DNA from: an uncultured SAR116 cluster alpha proteobacterium
GTDB lineage: Bacteria > Pseudomonadota > Alphaproteobacteria > Puniceispirillales > Puniceispirillaceae
NCBI GenBank assembly: GCA_902625725.1
Contig: CACOCY010000008.1
Location: 40,959 to 104,958 of the forward strand
Length of the DNA: 64,000 bases
Direction: 5' to 3'
Position numbers and translations under genes: made by a program. This document shows positions 37,892 to 47,695 of this stretch, in pieces (position 1 is the first letter of the stretch; the number at the start of each line of letters is the position of its first letter). The notes beneath the pieces are model-generated. The model ran no database searches. It had not been told where the DNA came from and worked only from the letters and a program-made list of their open reading frames with translations.

Positions 37892-40681
37892 CTAAACCAT
37901 AGCGGTTACCACCTCATTACATCTTCGACATATTCCGTCATTTGTAGAAACCTCTGGGAGAATTTTCCAACACCTTTCGCACTTATCACCGACAGCTAGA
38001 TTTATCTCAACCTTTATCTGTGAAGCATTACCATTTACAATTTGAGCATTCGAAGTAATGAACAATGTTGGCAAATCGATACCGGAAAGAAGCATTACTT
38101 CTTCTTCAGGCAAGCTTAGCTCAACAGATGCTTGGAGACTACCTCCAATTTTTAAGTCAGTTCTGGCGTTTTCAAGAGCAGTGGTTACATCAGAACGAAT
38201 TGAACGCACCTTGCTCCATTTTTTTATAAGGTCAGAATTCTGCCAATCTAAAGGGATTTTTTGGTATTCACCGAGATGAATTGAATCTTGATTATTACCT
38301 GTATACGCAAGCCATGCTTCATCTGCAGTAAAACACAGAATTGGAGCTATCCAAGAAACTAAACTCCTAAAACACATATCCATCATTGTAAGGGCTGCTC
38401 TTCTTGAGGGATCATCAAGAGCATCGCAATACAGCATATCTTTACGAATATCGAAATAAAACGCTGACAAATCACCATTACAAAAATCATGAAGCTCTGT
38501 GAAAATAGTGTGAAAATCATAGATATTAGCTTTTTGCCTGATAGTTATATCCAAATCAAATAATCGCGCTGCAACCCATTTTTCAAGCTCAGGCATTTCA
38601 TCAAAAGAAACAGGCTGCAATTTATCAAAACCGTCCAAAGCACCCAGCAAATAACGAAGAGTATTACGAATTCTTCTGTAGTGATCTGTCTGGCGTTTGA
38701 GAATTTCCGCACCAATTCTCAGATCGTCGTAATAGTCCGAACTAACCACCCATAATCGTAAAATATCTGCACCGCTTTGCTGTATAATTTTCTGTGGATT
38801 GACCACGTTCCCAAGCGATTTCGACATTTTCCTACCCTGCTCGTCCAGAACAAATCCGTGAGTTAAAACACCTTTGTAAGGTGCCCTAAAGCGGGTTCCG
38901 CTTGATTCAAGTAAGGATGAGTGAAACCAACCTCTATGCTGGTCAGAACCTTCTAAATATAAATCAGCTGGAGAATGCAAGTCTTTGCGCTTTTCCAAAA
39001 CAAATGCGTGTGTTGAACCAGAATCAAACCAAACATCTGCAATATCATTTACTTTTTCGTAGGAACCAGGATCATAATCTTTACCTAAAAAACGAGAAGA
39101 AGGAGATGTAAACCATGCATCACATCCTTCTTTTTTAAAAATGTCAATAATCCTATCTACCACTGTTTGATCTTGCAAAGGCTTGCCAGATTTTTTATCA
39201 ACAAAAACAGGAATTGGCACACCCCAAGCGCGTTGTCTGCTCAGACACCAATCAGGTCTATTTTCAATCATAGAGGTCAAACGCCTTTGACCAGCAGTTG
39301 GATAAAACGATGTTTCTGCTAAGGCCGAAAGAGCGTATTCGCGAAGACCATCGCTCTCCATAGAAATGAACCACTGGGCTGTATTTCGATATATTACCGG
39401 GGCATGAGACCTCCAACTATGGGGGTAAGAGTGTATTAATTTACCAATTCCTATTAACCCGTCATGTTCAGCCATAATTTCAGCAATTTTAAGATTATCT
39501 CTTAATACATGCAATCCAGAAAAGTGAGGCAGGTGCTCCATCAATGTTCCATTTTCATTAACAGTATCTGGAACTTCTATCCCGTGCTTAACGTGGGCTA
39601 ACTCATAATCCTCTGGGCCATGACCGGGCGCAATATGAACAAAGCCAGTTCCCTGCTCAGTTGTAACATAATCACCATCAAGCAATAAGACAGAGTGGTC
39701 ATAACCAGCTTTTACCATTGGGTGGCTTGCAATTGAACCTTTTAATTCATATCCTTTGAGTTTAGTCTTAACCTCATATTCGCTAATACCACATTGAGAG
39801 CAGATATCTTCAAGTAATATTTCACTTACAATTATTGTTTGACCCTCATGTGCAATTGAAGTTTCTGAAACTTGATTTATCGTCACTGCAACGTAATCAA
39901 TATCCTTGCCATAGGCTAGTGCCCTATTGCCAGGCATCGTCCAAGGTGTTGTTGTCCAAATAATAATATAATTTCCAATTAAAGATTCAATTGTGCATTT
40001 AACAAGCTTAAATTTTGCAAAAATAGTTGTAGAACTATGTTCGCTATATTCAACCTCAGCCTCCGCTAATGCTGTTTTTTCCACTGGAGACCACATGACA
40101 GGTTTTGAGCCTCTGTACAATGAACCTTGCATCAAGAATTTACCTATTTCCTCGGCAATTATTGCTTCTGACTCAAATTTCATTGTATAATAGGGGTTTT
40201 CCCAGTCGCCTAATACACCTAATCTCTGAAATTCCTCTGACTGGACATCCATCCAATGAGTGGCAAAATCACGACATTCTTGGCGGAACTCTTCAATAGG
40301 AACTTCATCTTTATCCTTTCCTTTCTTTCGATACTGCTCCTCAATTTTCCATTCGATTGGAAGCCCATGACAATCCCATCCAGGCACGTAATTAGCATCT
40401 TTACCCATCATAGATTGGGATCGATTTATCACGTCTTTAAGAATTTTGTTCAGTGCGTGCCCCATATGCAAATTACCATTCGCATATGGGGGACCGTCAT
40501 GCAGAATAAACTTCTCTCTTCCTTTTCTTGCTTTTCTGAGTTTTTTGTATAAGTCAAGTTGCTTCCATCGAGCAATAATTTCAGGTTCTTTTTTAGGAAG
40601 CCCTCCCCTCATCGGAAAAGTAGTACTTGGCAGGAATACTGTATCTTTATAATTTCTTGTTGTCTTTTGATTTTCTGACAT
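37892..40681 (-). CDS. ileS: isoleucyl-tRNA synthetase
   Basis: Class I aminoacyl-tRNA synthetase, 929 residues. It has the HIGH-type motif in GNLHMGHALNKILKD (His72-His75), the editing domain (TTTPWTMPGNRALA and GTGFVHIAPGHGPEDY), KMSKS in GRKMSKSLGNVVNP, and a C-terminal four-cysteine zinc finger (CERCW and CRRC). It is transcribed with ribF upstream and lspA downstream. Confidence 0.98.
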   Translation of the reverse strand: MSENQKTTRNYKDTVFLPSTTFPMRGGLPKKEPEIIARWKQLDLYKKLRKARKGREKFILHDGPPYANGNLHMGHALNKILKDVINRSQSMMGKDANYVPGWDCHGLPIEWKIEEQYRKKGKDKDEVPIEEFRQECRDFATHWMDVQSEEFQRLGVLGDWENPYYTMKFESEAIIAEEIGKFLMQGSLYRGSKPVMWSPVEKTALAEAEVEYSEHSSTTIFAKFKLVKCTIESLIGNYIIIWTTTPWTMPGNRALAYGKDIDYVAVTINQVSETSIAHEGQTIIVSEILLEDICSQCGISEYEVKTKLKGYELKGSIASHPMVKAGYDHSVLLLDGDYVTTEQGTGFVHIAPGHGPEDYELAHVKHGIEVPDTVNENGTLMEHLPHFSGLHVLRDNLKIAEIMAEHDGLIGIGKLIHSYPHSWRSHAPVIYRNTAQWFISMESDGLREYALSALAETSFYPTAGQRRLTSMIENRPDWCLSRQRAWGVPIPVFVDKKSGKPLQDQTVVDRIIDIFKKEGCDAWFTSPSSRFLGKDYDPGSYEKVNDIADVWFDSGSTHAFVLEKRKDLHSPADLYLEGSDQHRGWFHSSLLESSGTRFRAPYKGVLTHGFVLDEQGRKMSKSLGNVVNPQKIIQQSGADILRLWVVSSDYYDDLRIGAEILKRQTDHYRRIRNTLRYLLGALDGFDKLQPVSFDEMPELEKWVAARLFDLDITIRQKANIYDFHTIFTELHDFCNGDLSAFYFDIRKDMLYCDALDDPSRRAALTMMDMCFRSLVSWIAPILCFTADEAWLAYTGNNQDSIHLGEYQKIPLDWQNSDLIKKWSKVRSIRSDVTTALENARTDLKIGGSLQASVELSLPEEEVMLLSGIDLPTLFITSNAQIVNGNASQIKVEINLAVGDKCERCWKILPEVSTNDGICRRCNEVVTAMV

Positions 40682-40717
40682 CAGGTTTTCTCATAATTAA
40701 ATCTGGTTTTTTTTAAT

Positions 40718-41701
40718 TTATTCTGCGAGTATTTTCCTAGCAGCATCTGCATCTTTTGAGATTTGAGATTTCAACATATCTATCGAATCAAACTTTCTCT
40801 CCCCACGGATGTAGCAATGCAAATTAACGCATAGTCTTGCTCCATATATGTCTTCGTCAAAATCAAATAAATGTACTTCAGCCATTACCGCTCTTCCTCC
40901 GATAGTAGGTCTAATGCCAATATTGGCAACTCCTTTAAACACTGACAAATCTTTGTCATAAAATATTTCAGATATATTATGAATTAACTCATGCTTTTTT
41001 TCTATAGTAGCAGTAACAGCATATACGCCATAAGCAGGCACCTGATAATTTTTTAGACTGAAATTTGCAGTGGGAAACTCGAGTAAACGTCCTCTTTTGT
41101 CACCATGCTCTATTGTTCCACATATTGTTGGTGTTCTACCAAGCATCTCTTTGGCATCATCTATACGGCCAGCTTGCAAGGCTGCACGCACCCGACTGGA
41201 GGAAATTATTGCAGATTTATTATCGAGCTGTAGAGATACAGCCGTAGTTTTTATTTTGTAATTTTTTCCTAATTTGGAAAGCAGTGGCATATCGCCAGCC
41301 CTTCCACGACCAAACGAAAAGTCAGTGCCTGCTATAAGATGAGACACACCTAATGGATGCAATACTTCCGAAACAAACTGCGCAGGTGATAGTTGGCGGA
41401 GAGCATCATTAAAACTAATGTGGATGATTATCTCAGCACCATGCAAAGATAATACACGATTTTTTTCAATCATATCAGACAGCAAGAAGCCAGGCTCGTT
41501 TTTTCGAAAATAACGCCTTGGATGTGGGTCAAAGGTAACTACAGCTACCTGAGTTCCATTACTTTTAGCAAATCGGCCTGCTGTTGAAATTAGCTTCTGA
41601 TGTCCCAAATGAACACCATCAAAATTTCCAATCACAGCTGTTAGAGAAATGTCTTTGAGAGGAGCATCTCTGATTGACCAGTAAACAATTTTAGTTGTCA
41701 T
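40718..41701 (-). CDS. ribF: bifunctional riboflavin kinase/FAD synthetase
   Basis: Makes FMN and then FAD from riboflavin. It has 327 residues: an N-terminal adenylyltransferase domain with GNFDGVHLGHQKLI and SSSRVRAALQAG, then a C-terminal kinase domain with GDKRGRLLEFPTANF. It is the first gene of the run ribF-ileS-lspA-DUF3035. Confidence 0.96.
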   Translation of the reverse strand: MTTKIVYWSIRDAPLKDISLTAVIGNFDGVHLGHQKLISTAGRFAKSNGTQVAVVTFDPHPRRYFRKNEPGFLLSDMIEKNRVLSLHGAEIIIHISFNDALRQLSPAQFVSEVLHPLGVSHLIAGTDFSFGRGRAGDMPLLSKLGKNYKIKTTAVSLQLDNKSAIISSSRVRAALQAGRIDDAKEMLGRTPTICGTIEHGDKRGRLLEFPTANFSLKNYQVPAYGVYAVTATIEKKHELIHNISEIFYDKDLSVFKGVANIGIRPTIGGRAVMAEVHLFDFDEDIYGARLCVNLHCYIRGERKFDSIDMLKSQISKDADAARKILAE

Positions 41702-41884
41702 AATTTTCCTATACTGATTTTGCGAGAATATAGCCCATTTTTAGATCTAAATTCAATTGAAAGGATTCACAAATCTGGACTATTATTAGAACATGCAAGC
41801 GAGTTATAATTTAATATTAAAAATTAATTTGAAGGCTTTATTCTTTTTGAAACAAAATCCACACATATTGCAGGAATAATAAAC

Positions 41885-42718
41885 ATGGATCTTTCTATGG
41901 ACAGTTTTTCAGTATCTCAATTATTATCAAAACCTGAATTTTCAATTCTATTGAATTACTTTTCTGGGTTTTTAGCGGGAATTGGAACTTTGATTATTGG
42001 ATTTTGGTTATCCTCAAAAGCTGAGCGAACAATAAAAATTATGCTCGGCCGCATCCCCCGTCTTAGCCCTATGCTTATACCTATTAGCGGAAGTGTTGCC
42101 AGATACGCAGGCATGACTGTTACAGTTGTGGTGTCACTGGGACAGTTCGGAATCCAAACAACCTCAATTATTGCTGTGCTGGGTGCTGCGGGTCTCGCTA
42201 TCGGCCTAGCCCTACAAGGAACTTTATCAAACGTTGCTGCAGGTGTTATGTTACTAATTCTTCGACCATTTGAGACTGGTGACTGGGTTGAAATTGCGGG
42301 CTCATCTGGTATGGTAAAAGAGGTTGGATTATTTACAACAAAAATCGATACCTTTGATAATATTTTTATCTCAATCCCAAACTCAACCATATGGTCCTCG
42401 ACTATTATAAATCACTCAAAATACAAAAAGAGACGTTTAGATATTGAAATTGGTATAAGTTATAAAAGCAACCTCAATGAGGTTGAGGCCGTTATGCTAT
42501 CACTAGCAAAGGACCCGAGAGTTCATAATGATCCCAGTCCTCAATTCCACGTTCTTTCTTACGGAGAGAACGCTATTCAAGTTCGCTTAAGAATTTATGT
42601 CGACTATGAAGATATGTTTTCATTAAATTGGGACATTAACAAAAAAATCAAAAAGCTTTTTGACGAACACAATATCGAAATTCCTTTTGCACAAATTGTT
42701 CTGCATAAAGCACCTTGA
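41885..42718 (+). CDS. mscS: MscS-type mechanosensitive channel
   Basis: Small-conductance channel protecting against hypo-osmotic shock. It has 277 residues with three N-terminal membrane helices; the pore helix is Gly/Ala-rich (LGAAGLAIGLALQGTLSN), followed by the conserved GDWVEIAG beta domain and a C-terminal alpha/beta part. The length is close to E. coli MscS (286). CAGGAATA precedes the ATG. Confidence 0.94.
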   Translation: MDLSMDSFSVSQLLSKPEFSILLNYFSGFLAGIGTLIIGFWLSSKAERTIKIMLGRIPRLSPMLIPISGSVARYAGMTVTVVVSLGQFGIQTTSIIAVLGAAGLAIGLALQGTLSNVAAGVMLLILRPFETGDWVEIAGSSGMVKEVGLFTTKIDTFDNIFISIPNSTIWSSTIINHSKYKKRRLDIEIGISYKSNLNEVEAVMLSLAKDPRVHNDPSPQFHVLSYGENAIQVRLRIYVDYEDMFSLNWDINKKIKKLFDEHNIEIPFAQIVLHKAP

Positions 42719-42749
42719 TTGTTGAATTTTAAATTTTAATAGTGCAGCT

Positions 42750-43445
42750 ATGATTGCTAAAAATAAACCCGAATTACTTAAAATAAACAGGCAGGTTTTA
42801 TCAGACGGCACTTTACAAAAGTTAGCATCTGAGAGGATAGGAAAAAATGCAAAACTTCTTTCAGATAGAGAATTACTAGCTTCTCGTAGGTCTGTTATTA
42901 AAGACTCTCATTCAGGAAAAAATATATGGATTTTTGGATATGGCAGCCTAATATGGAACCCATGTTTTGACTTTGATATGCGAATTCCAGCACATTTATT
43001 CGGATATCATCGGCGATTTTGTTTAAGCACTACGATAACTCGTGGTAGCCCAGAAAATCCTGGACTTGTTTTAGGCCTTGATCGTGGCGGTTCCACTAAA
43101 GGTATTTTATTTCGAATACCTGCGTCTATTGCAACAAAAGAGTGTGATGTTATTTGGAAGCGCGAAATGCTAAATGGAGCCTATGAGCCTACTTGGGTAA
43201 GGGCAAAAATAAGAGATAAAAAAAATCTTAAGGCTCTTACTTTTGTTATTAAGCGAAGTCACCCAAGTTTTGTCGCACCTATGTCAGATGAAGAAAGCGC
43301 AACAATAATAGCAGAAGCATCTGGCATACTTGGTTCTAATGCTGAATATCTTTTTAATACAGAAGAGGCTCTAAAACACGAAGGAATTTATGATTATCGG
43401 CTTCAAAAAGTGTCGGGCTTGGTAAAAGCATATCAAAAAAGTTAA
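42750..43445 (+). CDS. chaC: ChaC-like gamma-glutamylcyclotransferase
   Basis: Likely degrades glutathione to 5-oxoproline and Cys-Gly. It has 231 residues with the substrate-binding motif IFGYGSLIWNP, RRFCLSTTITRGSPENPGL, and the REMLNGAYEPTWV stretch typical of ChaC. An N-terminal extension of about 50 charged residues precedes the domain. There is no obvious ribosome-binding site. It lies 31 bases after mscS. Confidence 0.9.
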   Translation: MIAKNKPELLKINRQVLSDGTLQKLASERIGKNAKLLSDRELLASRRSVIKDSHSGKNIWIFGYGSLIWNPCFDFDMRIPAHLFGYHRRFCLSTTITRGSPENPGLVLGLDRGGSTKGILFRIPASIATKECDVIWKREMLNGAYEPTWVRAKIRDKKNLKALTFVIKRSHPSFVAPMSDEESATIIAEASGILGSNAEYLFNTEEALKHEGIYDYRLQKVSGLVKAYQKS

Positions 43446-43478
43446 TCACTCACTTATCTACTGACCCGTTTCACTGCT

Positions 43479-44270
43479 TTATGTTGGCCAAACTCCGCCC
43501 AAAGCTCGTGTTAATTCTTTTGCTGTTCGAAGTGTTACTCTTCCAAAGTTAGGGAACTTTTGTTCTTCTATCCTTGCCGATGGGCCGCTCACAGATAGCG
43601 CGCCAATTACCTTGGAATTTGAGTCAAAAAGCGGCGATGCTATGCATCGGAGTCCATCAGAGTTTTCTTCATCGTCAACGGCAAAACCAATTTTTTTTGC
43701 TTTAGACATCTCTCGTGAAAATATTGATTCGTCTGTAATACTTTTTCGAGTGAATTGAGTAAAGCCTGATTGGTGAATAATGTTGTTGGCAATTTCTGAT
43801 TTTAAGTAAGCAAGGCAAATTTTGCCGACCGCGGAGCAGGTCCATGGTGCCTTAGCCCCTGGCTTTGACAAAGCTCTCATTAAGTGTGGACATTCCACTT
43901 GTGAAACGTACGTAAGAGAATTAAAATTATTTTCCATCAAAGCAAGATTTGATGTTTCTCCTGTTTCCTGCATCATCATCCGTAAATATGGGCGGGCCAT
44001 ATGACTAATGTCGCGAGCGCGCATGTAAGAAGAACCAACATTAAATGATTGAACTCCAATAAGCCAACGACCTTCTTCAAATCGAACAAATCTATCTAGT
44101 TGCAGAGTTGTAAGAAGCCTATGAGCTGTAGACGGTGCCAATTTAACACGCCTAGCGAGCTCTGAGAGGTTTAAACCCTCTCGCTCTTCTGCTAATTTTG
44201 ATAAAAGACTTAACGCCCGTGATACTGATTGAGTATGACCGCTTCTTTTTTCTAATAATCCATCTGGCAC
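43479..44270 (-). CDS. IclR-family transcriptional regulator
   Basis: Protein of 263 residues: an N-terminal winged helix-turn-helix (about residues 15-75; LNLSELARRVKLAPSTAHRLLTTLQ) and a C-terminal IclR effector domain (PWTCSAVGKICLAYL and RCIASPLFDSNSKVIGALSVSG). The frame begins at a TTG (44336), but GTG 44270 is preceded by TTAGGAT at good spacing and gives the usual length. No catabolic operon is adjacent, so the target and ligand are unknown. Confidence 0.9.
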   Translation of the reverse strand: MPDGLLEKRSGHTQSVSRALSLLSKLAEEREGLNLSELARRVKLAPSTAHRLLTTLQLDRFVRFEEGRWLIGVQSFNVGSSYMRARDISHMARPYLRMMMQETGETSNLALMENNFNSLTYVSQVECPHLMRALSKPGAKAPWTCSAVGKICLAYLKSEIANNIIHQSGFTQFTRKSITDESIFSREMSKAKKIGFAVDDEENSDGLRCIASPLFDSNSKVIGALSVSGPSARIEEQKFPNFGRVTLRTAKELTRALGGVWPT

Positions 44271-44504
44271 TTTATGTATCCTAACAAAATGTACCAGCCC
44301 CAATGATAAGATGGGTGTTTTAGGAGTAAAAGGCAAGAGAAAGATGTATTAATTTTAAAACACCATGCAAAAAAGCTGAAATTTAGTAAAAAAATTCAGA
44401 TTAATGTACAGGTAAACGGACATTAAGTTGGAAATATCGGTCTATTTTTGATTCCCACTTCTACGACAGAAGCAAGAAATTTGTAAACATTGAAGAATTT
44501 ATCT

Positions 44505-44533
44505 TTGACCTATGTAAGACAGCTAGTTATGTA
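44505..44533 (+). promoter_or_regulatory. promoter for tRNA-Leu
   Basis: TTGACC (44505-44510) and TATGTA (44528-44533) are separated by 17 bases, about 45 bases before the tRNA. They are the only good sigma70-like pair in the 306-base gap between the IclR start and the tRNA. Confidence 0.5.
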
Positions 44534-44576
44534 ATAACGTGTGTTTAGTGAAAACAGTCTAATTTGTTCCGCAGTA

Positions 44577-44661
44577 GGGGATATGGTGAAATTGGTAAAC
44601 ACGCTGGATTCAAAATCCAGTGCCGCAAGGCTTCTCGGTTCAAGTCCGAGTATCCCCACCA
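44577..44661 (+). tRNA. tRNA-Leu(CAA)
   Basis: Complete 85-base tRNA with encoded CCA. The acceptor stem GGGGATA pairs with TATCCCC; the anticodon stem CTGGA/TCCAG has loop TTCAAAA, giving anticodon CAA (codon UUG). A class II variable arm (GCC/GGC) and a T-arm CTCGG/CCGAG around TTCAAGT are present. The discriminator base A fits leucine. Confidence 0.97.
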
Positions 44662-44667
44662 AATTAT

Positions 44668-44694
44668 AAATTGCATTTTTTAAAACAATTTTTT
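44668..44694 (+). terminator. possible terminator after tRNA-Leu
   Basis: Arms AAATTG and CAATTT with a 12-base loop, running into a six-T stretch seven bases after the tRNA. Short and AT-rich, so weak. Confidence 0.35.
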
Positions 44695-44912
44695 ATTTGT
44701 GTGGAAGAATTTTGTTCAATTTATCACAATTTTAGCAATTTCTTGCAAATTAGTTTAAGAAAAACACTCCGATACATTCTGGTTTATTATAACTTTAAAA
44801 CGAAATTTTCATAATAGTTTTCATTTAAACCAATTTAATTTAAAATATGTATTTATATTTTAAAAAATCTTGCTACTTCCATTCTGGCTTAAATTTTTAA
44901 GGGAAATATTCA

Positions 44913-45506
44913 ATGCGTGATTGGATGCCTTTTACAAATAAAATAAAAAATTTTGCATTCTCCATAAAGCAAAGGGCTGATAGCTGGCAAGCAAGACTAG
45001 GACTTTATTTATTTTCTGCCCTAGAGTCTGTTGTAATCCCTGTTCCAACGGACCCTTTATTAGCTGCTTGCGTTTATGCTGCTCCAAAAAGATGGTGGCA
45101 AATAGCTCTGTTGACAGCAATCTACTCTGTGATAGGAGGCTCGCTTGGTTGGATCATAGGGTGGTTTTTTGGCGATTTTATAAGCTTTTTATTGACTAAT
45201 AATATGCTCCCATTTCTGTCATCGGAAAAATTTAATAATGTTACAGATGGTTTCTCTAATCATGGCTTATTGGTTGTTTTGCTCGGTGCCTTCACACCCT
45301 TACCATTCAAACTTGTAACCATCACGGCTGGATTGTTTAAATTCAATTTTGCTTTGTTTTTTTTATCAGCGCTTCTTGGGAGAAGCATTCGATTTTTATT
45401 GGTGGCTGGGCTAATAAAATACCACGGAAACTTAAAAATTTTCATAATTTTAAGCTGTATGATTGGTTTTGTAATAACACTGAGTTATATCATATTAGAG
45501 TATTAA
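44913..45506 (+). CDS. YqaA-like DedA/VTT-domain membrane protein
   Basis: Integral membrane protein of 197 residues in the SNARE-associated/DedA superfamily, branch of YqaA. Signatures include LESVVIPVPTDPLLAA near the first helix, GGSLGWIIGWFFGD, and LLGAFTPLPFKLVTITAG. Relatives act in lipid transport or membrane homeostasis, but the role of this branch is not settled. dsbB follows 34 bases downstream, so both may be cotranscribed. Confidence 0.88.
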   Translation: MRDWMPFTNKIKNFAFSIKQRADSWQARLGLYLFSALESVVIPVPTDPLLAACVYAAPKRWWQIALLTAIYSVIGGSLGWIIGWFFGDFISFLLTNNMLPFLSSEKFNNVTDGFSNHGLLVVLLGAFTPLPFKLVTITAGLFKFNFALFFLSALLGRSIRFLLVAGLIKYHGNLKIFIILSCMIGFVITLSYIILEY

Positions 45507-45540
45507 AAATTCTTAGAACAACTCCAAATAGGTAAAACAA

Positions 45541-46038
45541 TTGGAAATCTCTTACAGGAAAGCTTTATTTTTTTCGGGCTTAGCTTCCCTGTCTCTTCTC
45601 GTAGGAGCCTATTCTTTGGAAATTTTTGCTCAACTCGAACCTTGTAAATTATGCATTTGGCAACGCTGGCCACATGCTATTATTGTTATTTTAGCACTCT
45701 CTGGCTTAGGTATAATTAAAAATAATGAGACGCTTTTATTAATTTGTTTATCCGCAATTACTGCCGGAACATTAGGCTTTTACCACACAGGTGTTGAACA
45801 AGGATGGTGGTCCGGACCTGAAGGATGTAGTAACCAGCTGGAAACTGAAATGAATATACCTGACCTCACAACTATGCTATTGGCAACTCCAGTAGTCAAA
45901 TGCGATCAAATTGCTTGGTCACTATTAGGGATTTCTATGGCTAGCTGGAATAGTATATCTAGCTTCAGCATTGCATTTTTCTCTTTCTTTTGTTGGCACC
46001 GTATAAAAAAGAAAAGAAAGATAAATTTTGTCAAATAA
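45541..46038 (+). CDS. dsbB: DsbB-family disulfide bond formation protein
   Basis: Four-helix membrane protein of 165 residues that would reoxidise a DsbA partner using quinone. It has the CxxC pair in EPCKLCIWQRWPH and a second periplasmic loop with two cysteines (EGCSNQ and VVKCDQIAW). The start appears to be TTG 45541 with only a weak TAGG before it. The C-terminus is basic. No dsbA is in the window. Confidence 0.88.
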   Translation: MEISYRKALFFSGLASLSLLVGAYSLEIFAQLEPCKLCIWQRWPHAIIVILALSGLGIIKNNETLLLICLSAITAGTLGFYHTGVEQGWWSGPEGCSNQLETEMNIPDLTTMLLATPVVKCDQIAWSLLGISMASWNSISSFSIAFFSFFCWHRIKKKRKINFVK

Positions 46039-46129
46039 AATAATAACTCTCCAACATAGCGATTTGGTAATAGATTTTTTTATTACATAACAATTAATAA
46101 TTCTTTCATTAATCTATCTTATTATATAC

Positions 46130-46149
46130 TTCTTAGTCCGTACTAAGAG
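46130..46149. terminator. possible bidirectional terminator between dsbB and the HNH gene
   Basis: Arms TTCTTAGT and ACTAAGAG (8 pairs, one wobble) around a CCGT loop in the convergent gap. T-rich sequence follows on the plus strand only after about 15 bases, so the call is uncertain. Confidence 0.3.
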
Positions 46150-46191
46150 TCTGATTTTCCGAGTTTTTTAGTCATTAAAGTATTTTGTATA

Positions 46192-46791
46192 TTAATTATT
46201 GGTTTCATCTATTTCTAGCTCAACATCCCAGTACAGATAATCAGTCCATGTATGATGCAGATGATTTGGCGGAAACTTTCTGCCATTTTCCTGCAATTGA
46301 AAAGAGCTTGGCCTAACGGGCGATCTGACAGGGTTTACTCCTGTTTTTCCCGGCATTTTGTTTGCTTTTCGGAGATTACATCCAGTACATGCAGCAACTA
46401 CATTTTCCCAATTTGTTTTTCCACCCTTAGAACGTGGTATAACGTGATCAAATGTGAGCTCGCTTGCTGAAAAAGATTTGCTGCAATATTGACAGCTAAA
46501 TTTATCTCGCAGAAATACATTAAAGCGTGTGAACGCTGGGTTACGAGTTTGATGAACATATTCTTTCAATGCTATTACAGATGGGAGCTCAAACTGATAA
46601 CTAGGCGAAGAGATTAAACATTCATATTTTTGTACAATATCCACGCGTTGAAGGAAAACAGCCTTCACCACATCTTGCCACCCCCATAAAGAAAGAGGGA
46701 AGTAATTCAAAGGACGATAATCTGCATTCAAAACTAAGGCAGGGGGAAATCTTCCTGTTGAAGAAAACTGTTTTGATACAATCGCATTCAT
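46192..46791 (-). CDS. HNH endonuclease-domain protein
   Basis: Protein of 199 residues. The N-terminal half matches the stand-alone HNH family found in many proteobacteria and cyanobacteria (ALVLNADYRPLNYFPLSLW). The HNH core has two CxxC pairs (CQYC and CTGC) around LTFDHVIPRSKGG and NWENVVAAC. It is not linked to an intron, phage or restriction gene here, so a housekeeping DNA-repair-like role is possible but unproven. Confidence 0.9.
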   Translation of the reverse strand: MNAIVSKQFSSTGRFPPALVLNADYRPLNYFPLSLWGWQDVVKAVFLQRVDIVQKYECLISSPSYQFELPSVIALKEYVHQTRNPAFTRFNVFLRDKFSCQYCSKSFSASELTFDHVIPRSKGGKTNWENVVAACTGCNLRKANKMPGKTGVNPVRSPVRPSSFQLQENGRKFPPNHLHHTWTDYLYWDVELEIDETNN

Positions 46792-46961
46792 TTTTGACTT
46801 TTACTCATAGATTATAAATTACAAGAATTGCTTATATTCATAATTGAATCATATCAAAATATAGGTGTCTAGCTAAAATAGTTTAGATAAAATTTTATTA
46901 TATACACGGAAGAGGATTCTTCAAATATCGCGCAGAATCTACTAAGAAATATATTTAAGTT

Positions 46962-47615
46962 TTACTCCTTTGGGAGGTGTTCATCAATAAATTTTCTTGC
47001 GGACTCAAGACCTTTCTCATCGATAGAATGACCAACTCCTTTTTCAAGTACAACTTCGACGGTATAACCTTTCTCTTCAAGGTGAGATTGTGCATCAATT
47101 AAAGCTGATGCGGGAATAACATCGTCCAAATCACCATGAATCATAAGTATTGGTGGGCTAGAATTATTTGCTCTTTTTAAATTTTTTTCTGTTAAAAGTG
47201 CCCCCGAAAAACTTATTAAGCCAGCGAAATCAAATAATGGTCCAACTGCTAAAGTCATCATTCCTCCTTGGGAGAACCCACCTAATATAACATCGGAAGG
47301 AGGTAACGAAAATTCATCAAATATGCTACGGAGAAGTTCCTGTAAATCCTCTGAGGCTGACATTGCCCCATACTCACCTTCTAGGATATCAAACCACTGG
47401 CGCCCTTGAGGCGTCCCCGCACAAGGATACGGCGCATTCGGCGCAAAAAAACCACATTCCTCCCTTGCTTGAGCTAGAAAAGGCGCAAGGCCAAACATAT
47501 CGGTTGCATCTGCTCCCCAACCATGTAGAAGAACAATTAGCGATTTTACTTCAACTGATGCTTTCGGTGGTTGAAAAACACCCTCAAATCTTCCTACTTT
47601 TTTTATTTCCGCCAT
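46962..47615 (-). CDS. phospholipase/carboxylesterase-family hydrolase
   Basis: Alpha/beta hydrolase of 217 residues. The nucleophile elbow is GGFSQGGMM, the acid lies in IHGDLDDVIP, and the catalytic His in GVGHSID; VLLHGWGADATD forms the oxyanion region. This is the family of bacterial carboxylesterases and acyl-protein thioesterase-like enzymes. It is cytoplasmic, with no signal peptide. Substrate unknown. Confidence 0.9.
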   Translation of the reverse strand: MAEIKKVGRFEGVFQPPKASVEVKSLIVLLHGWGADATDMFGLAPFLAQAREECGFFAPNAPYPCAGTPQGRQWFDILEGEYGAMSASEDLQELLRSIFDEFSLPPSDVILGGFSQGGMMTLAVGPLFDFAGLISFSGALLTEKNLKRANNSSPPILMIHGDLDDVIPASALIDAQSHLEEKGYTVEVVLEKGVGHSIDEKGLESARKFIDEHLPKE

Positions 47616-47695
47616 TTATGCTACCCTCTAATTCAATTAGTGATTTATTCTAGAGATTTTTTAAGTTTAAGAATAGGATTAAAGTTGCATTTTTA

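Noticed and set aside
40256..40552. 98-codon and other plus-strand ORFs opposite ileS
   Set aside because: Antisense shadows of a strongly supported ileS gene.
44620..44814. 64-codon ORF starting inside the tRNA-Leu gene
   Set aside because: It overlaps the 3' half of a complete tRNA and has no ribosome-binding site or family resemblance.
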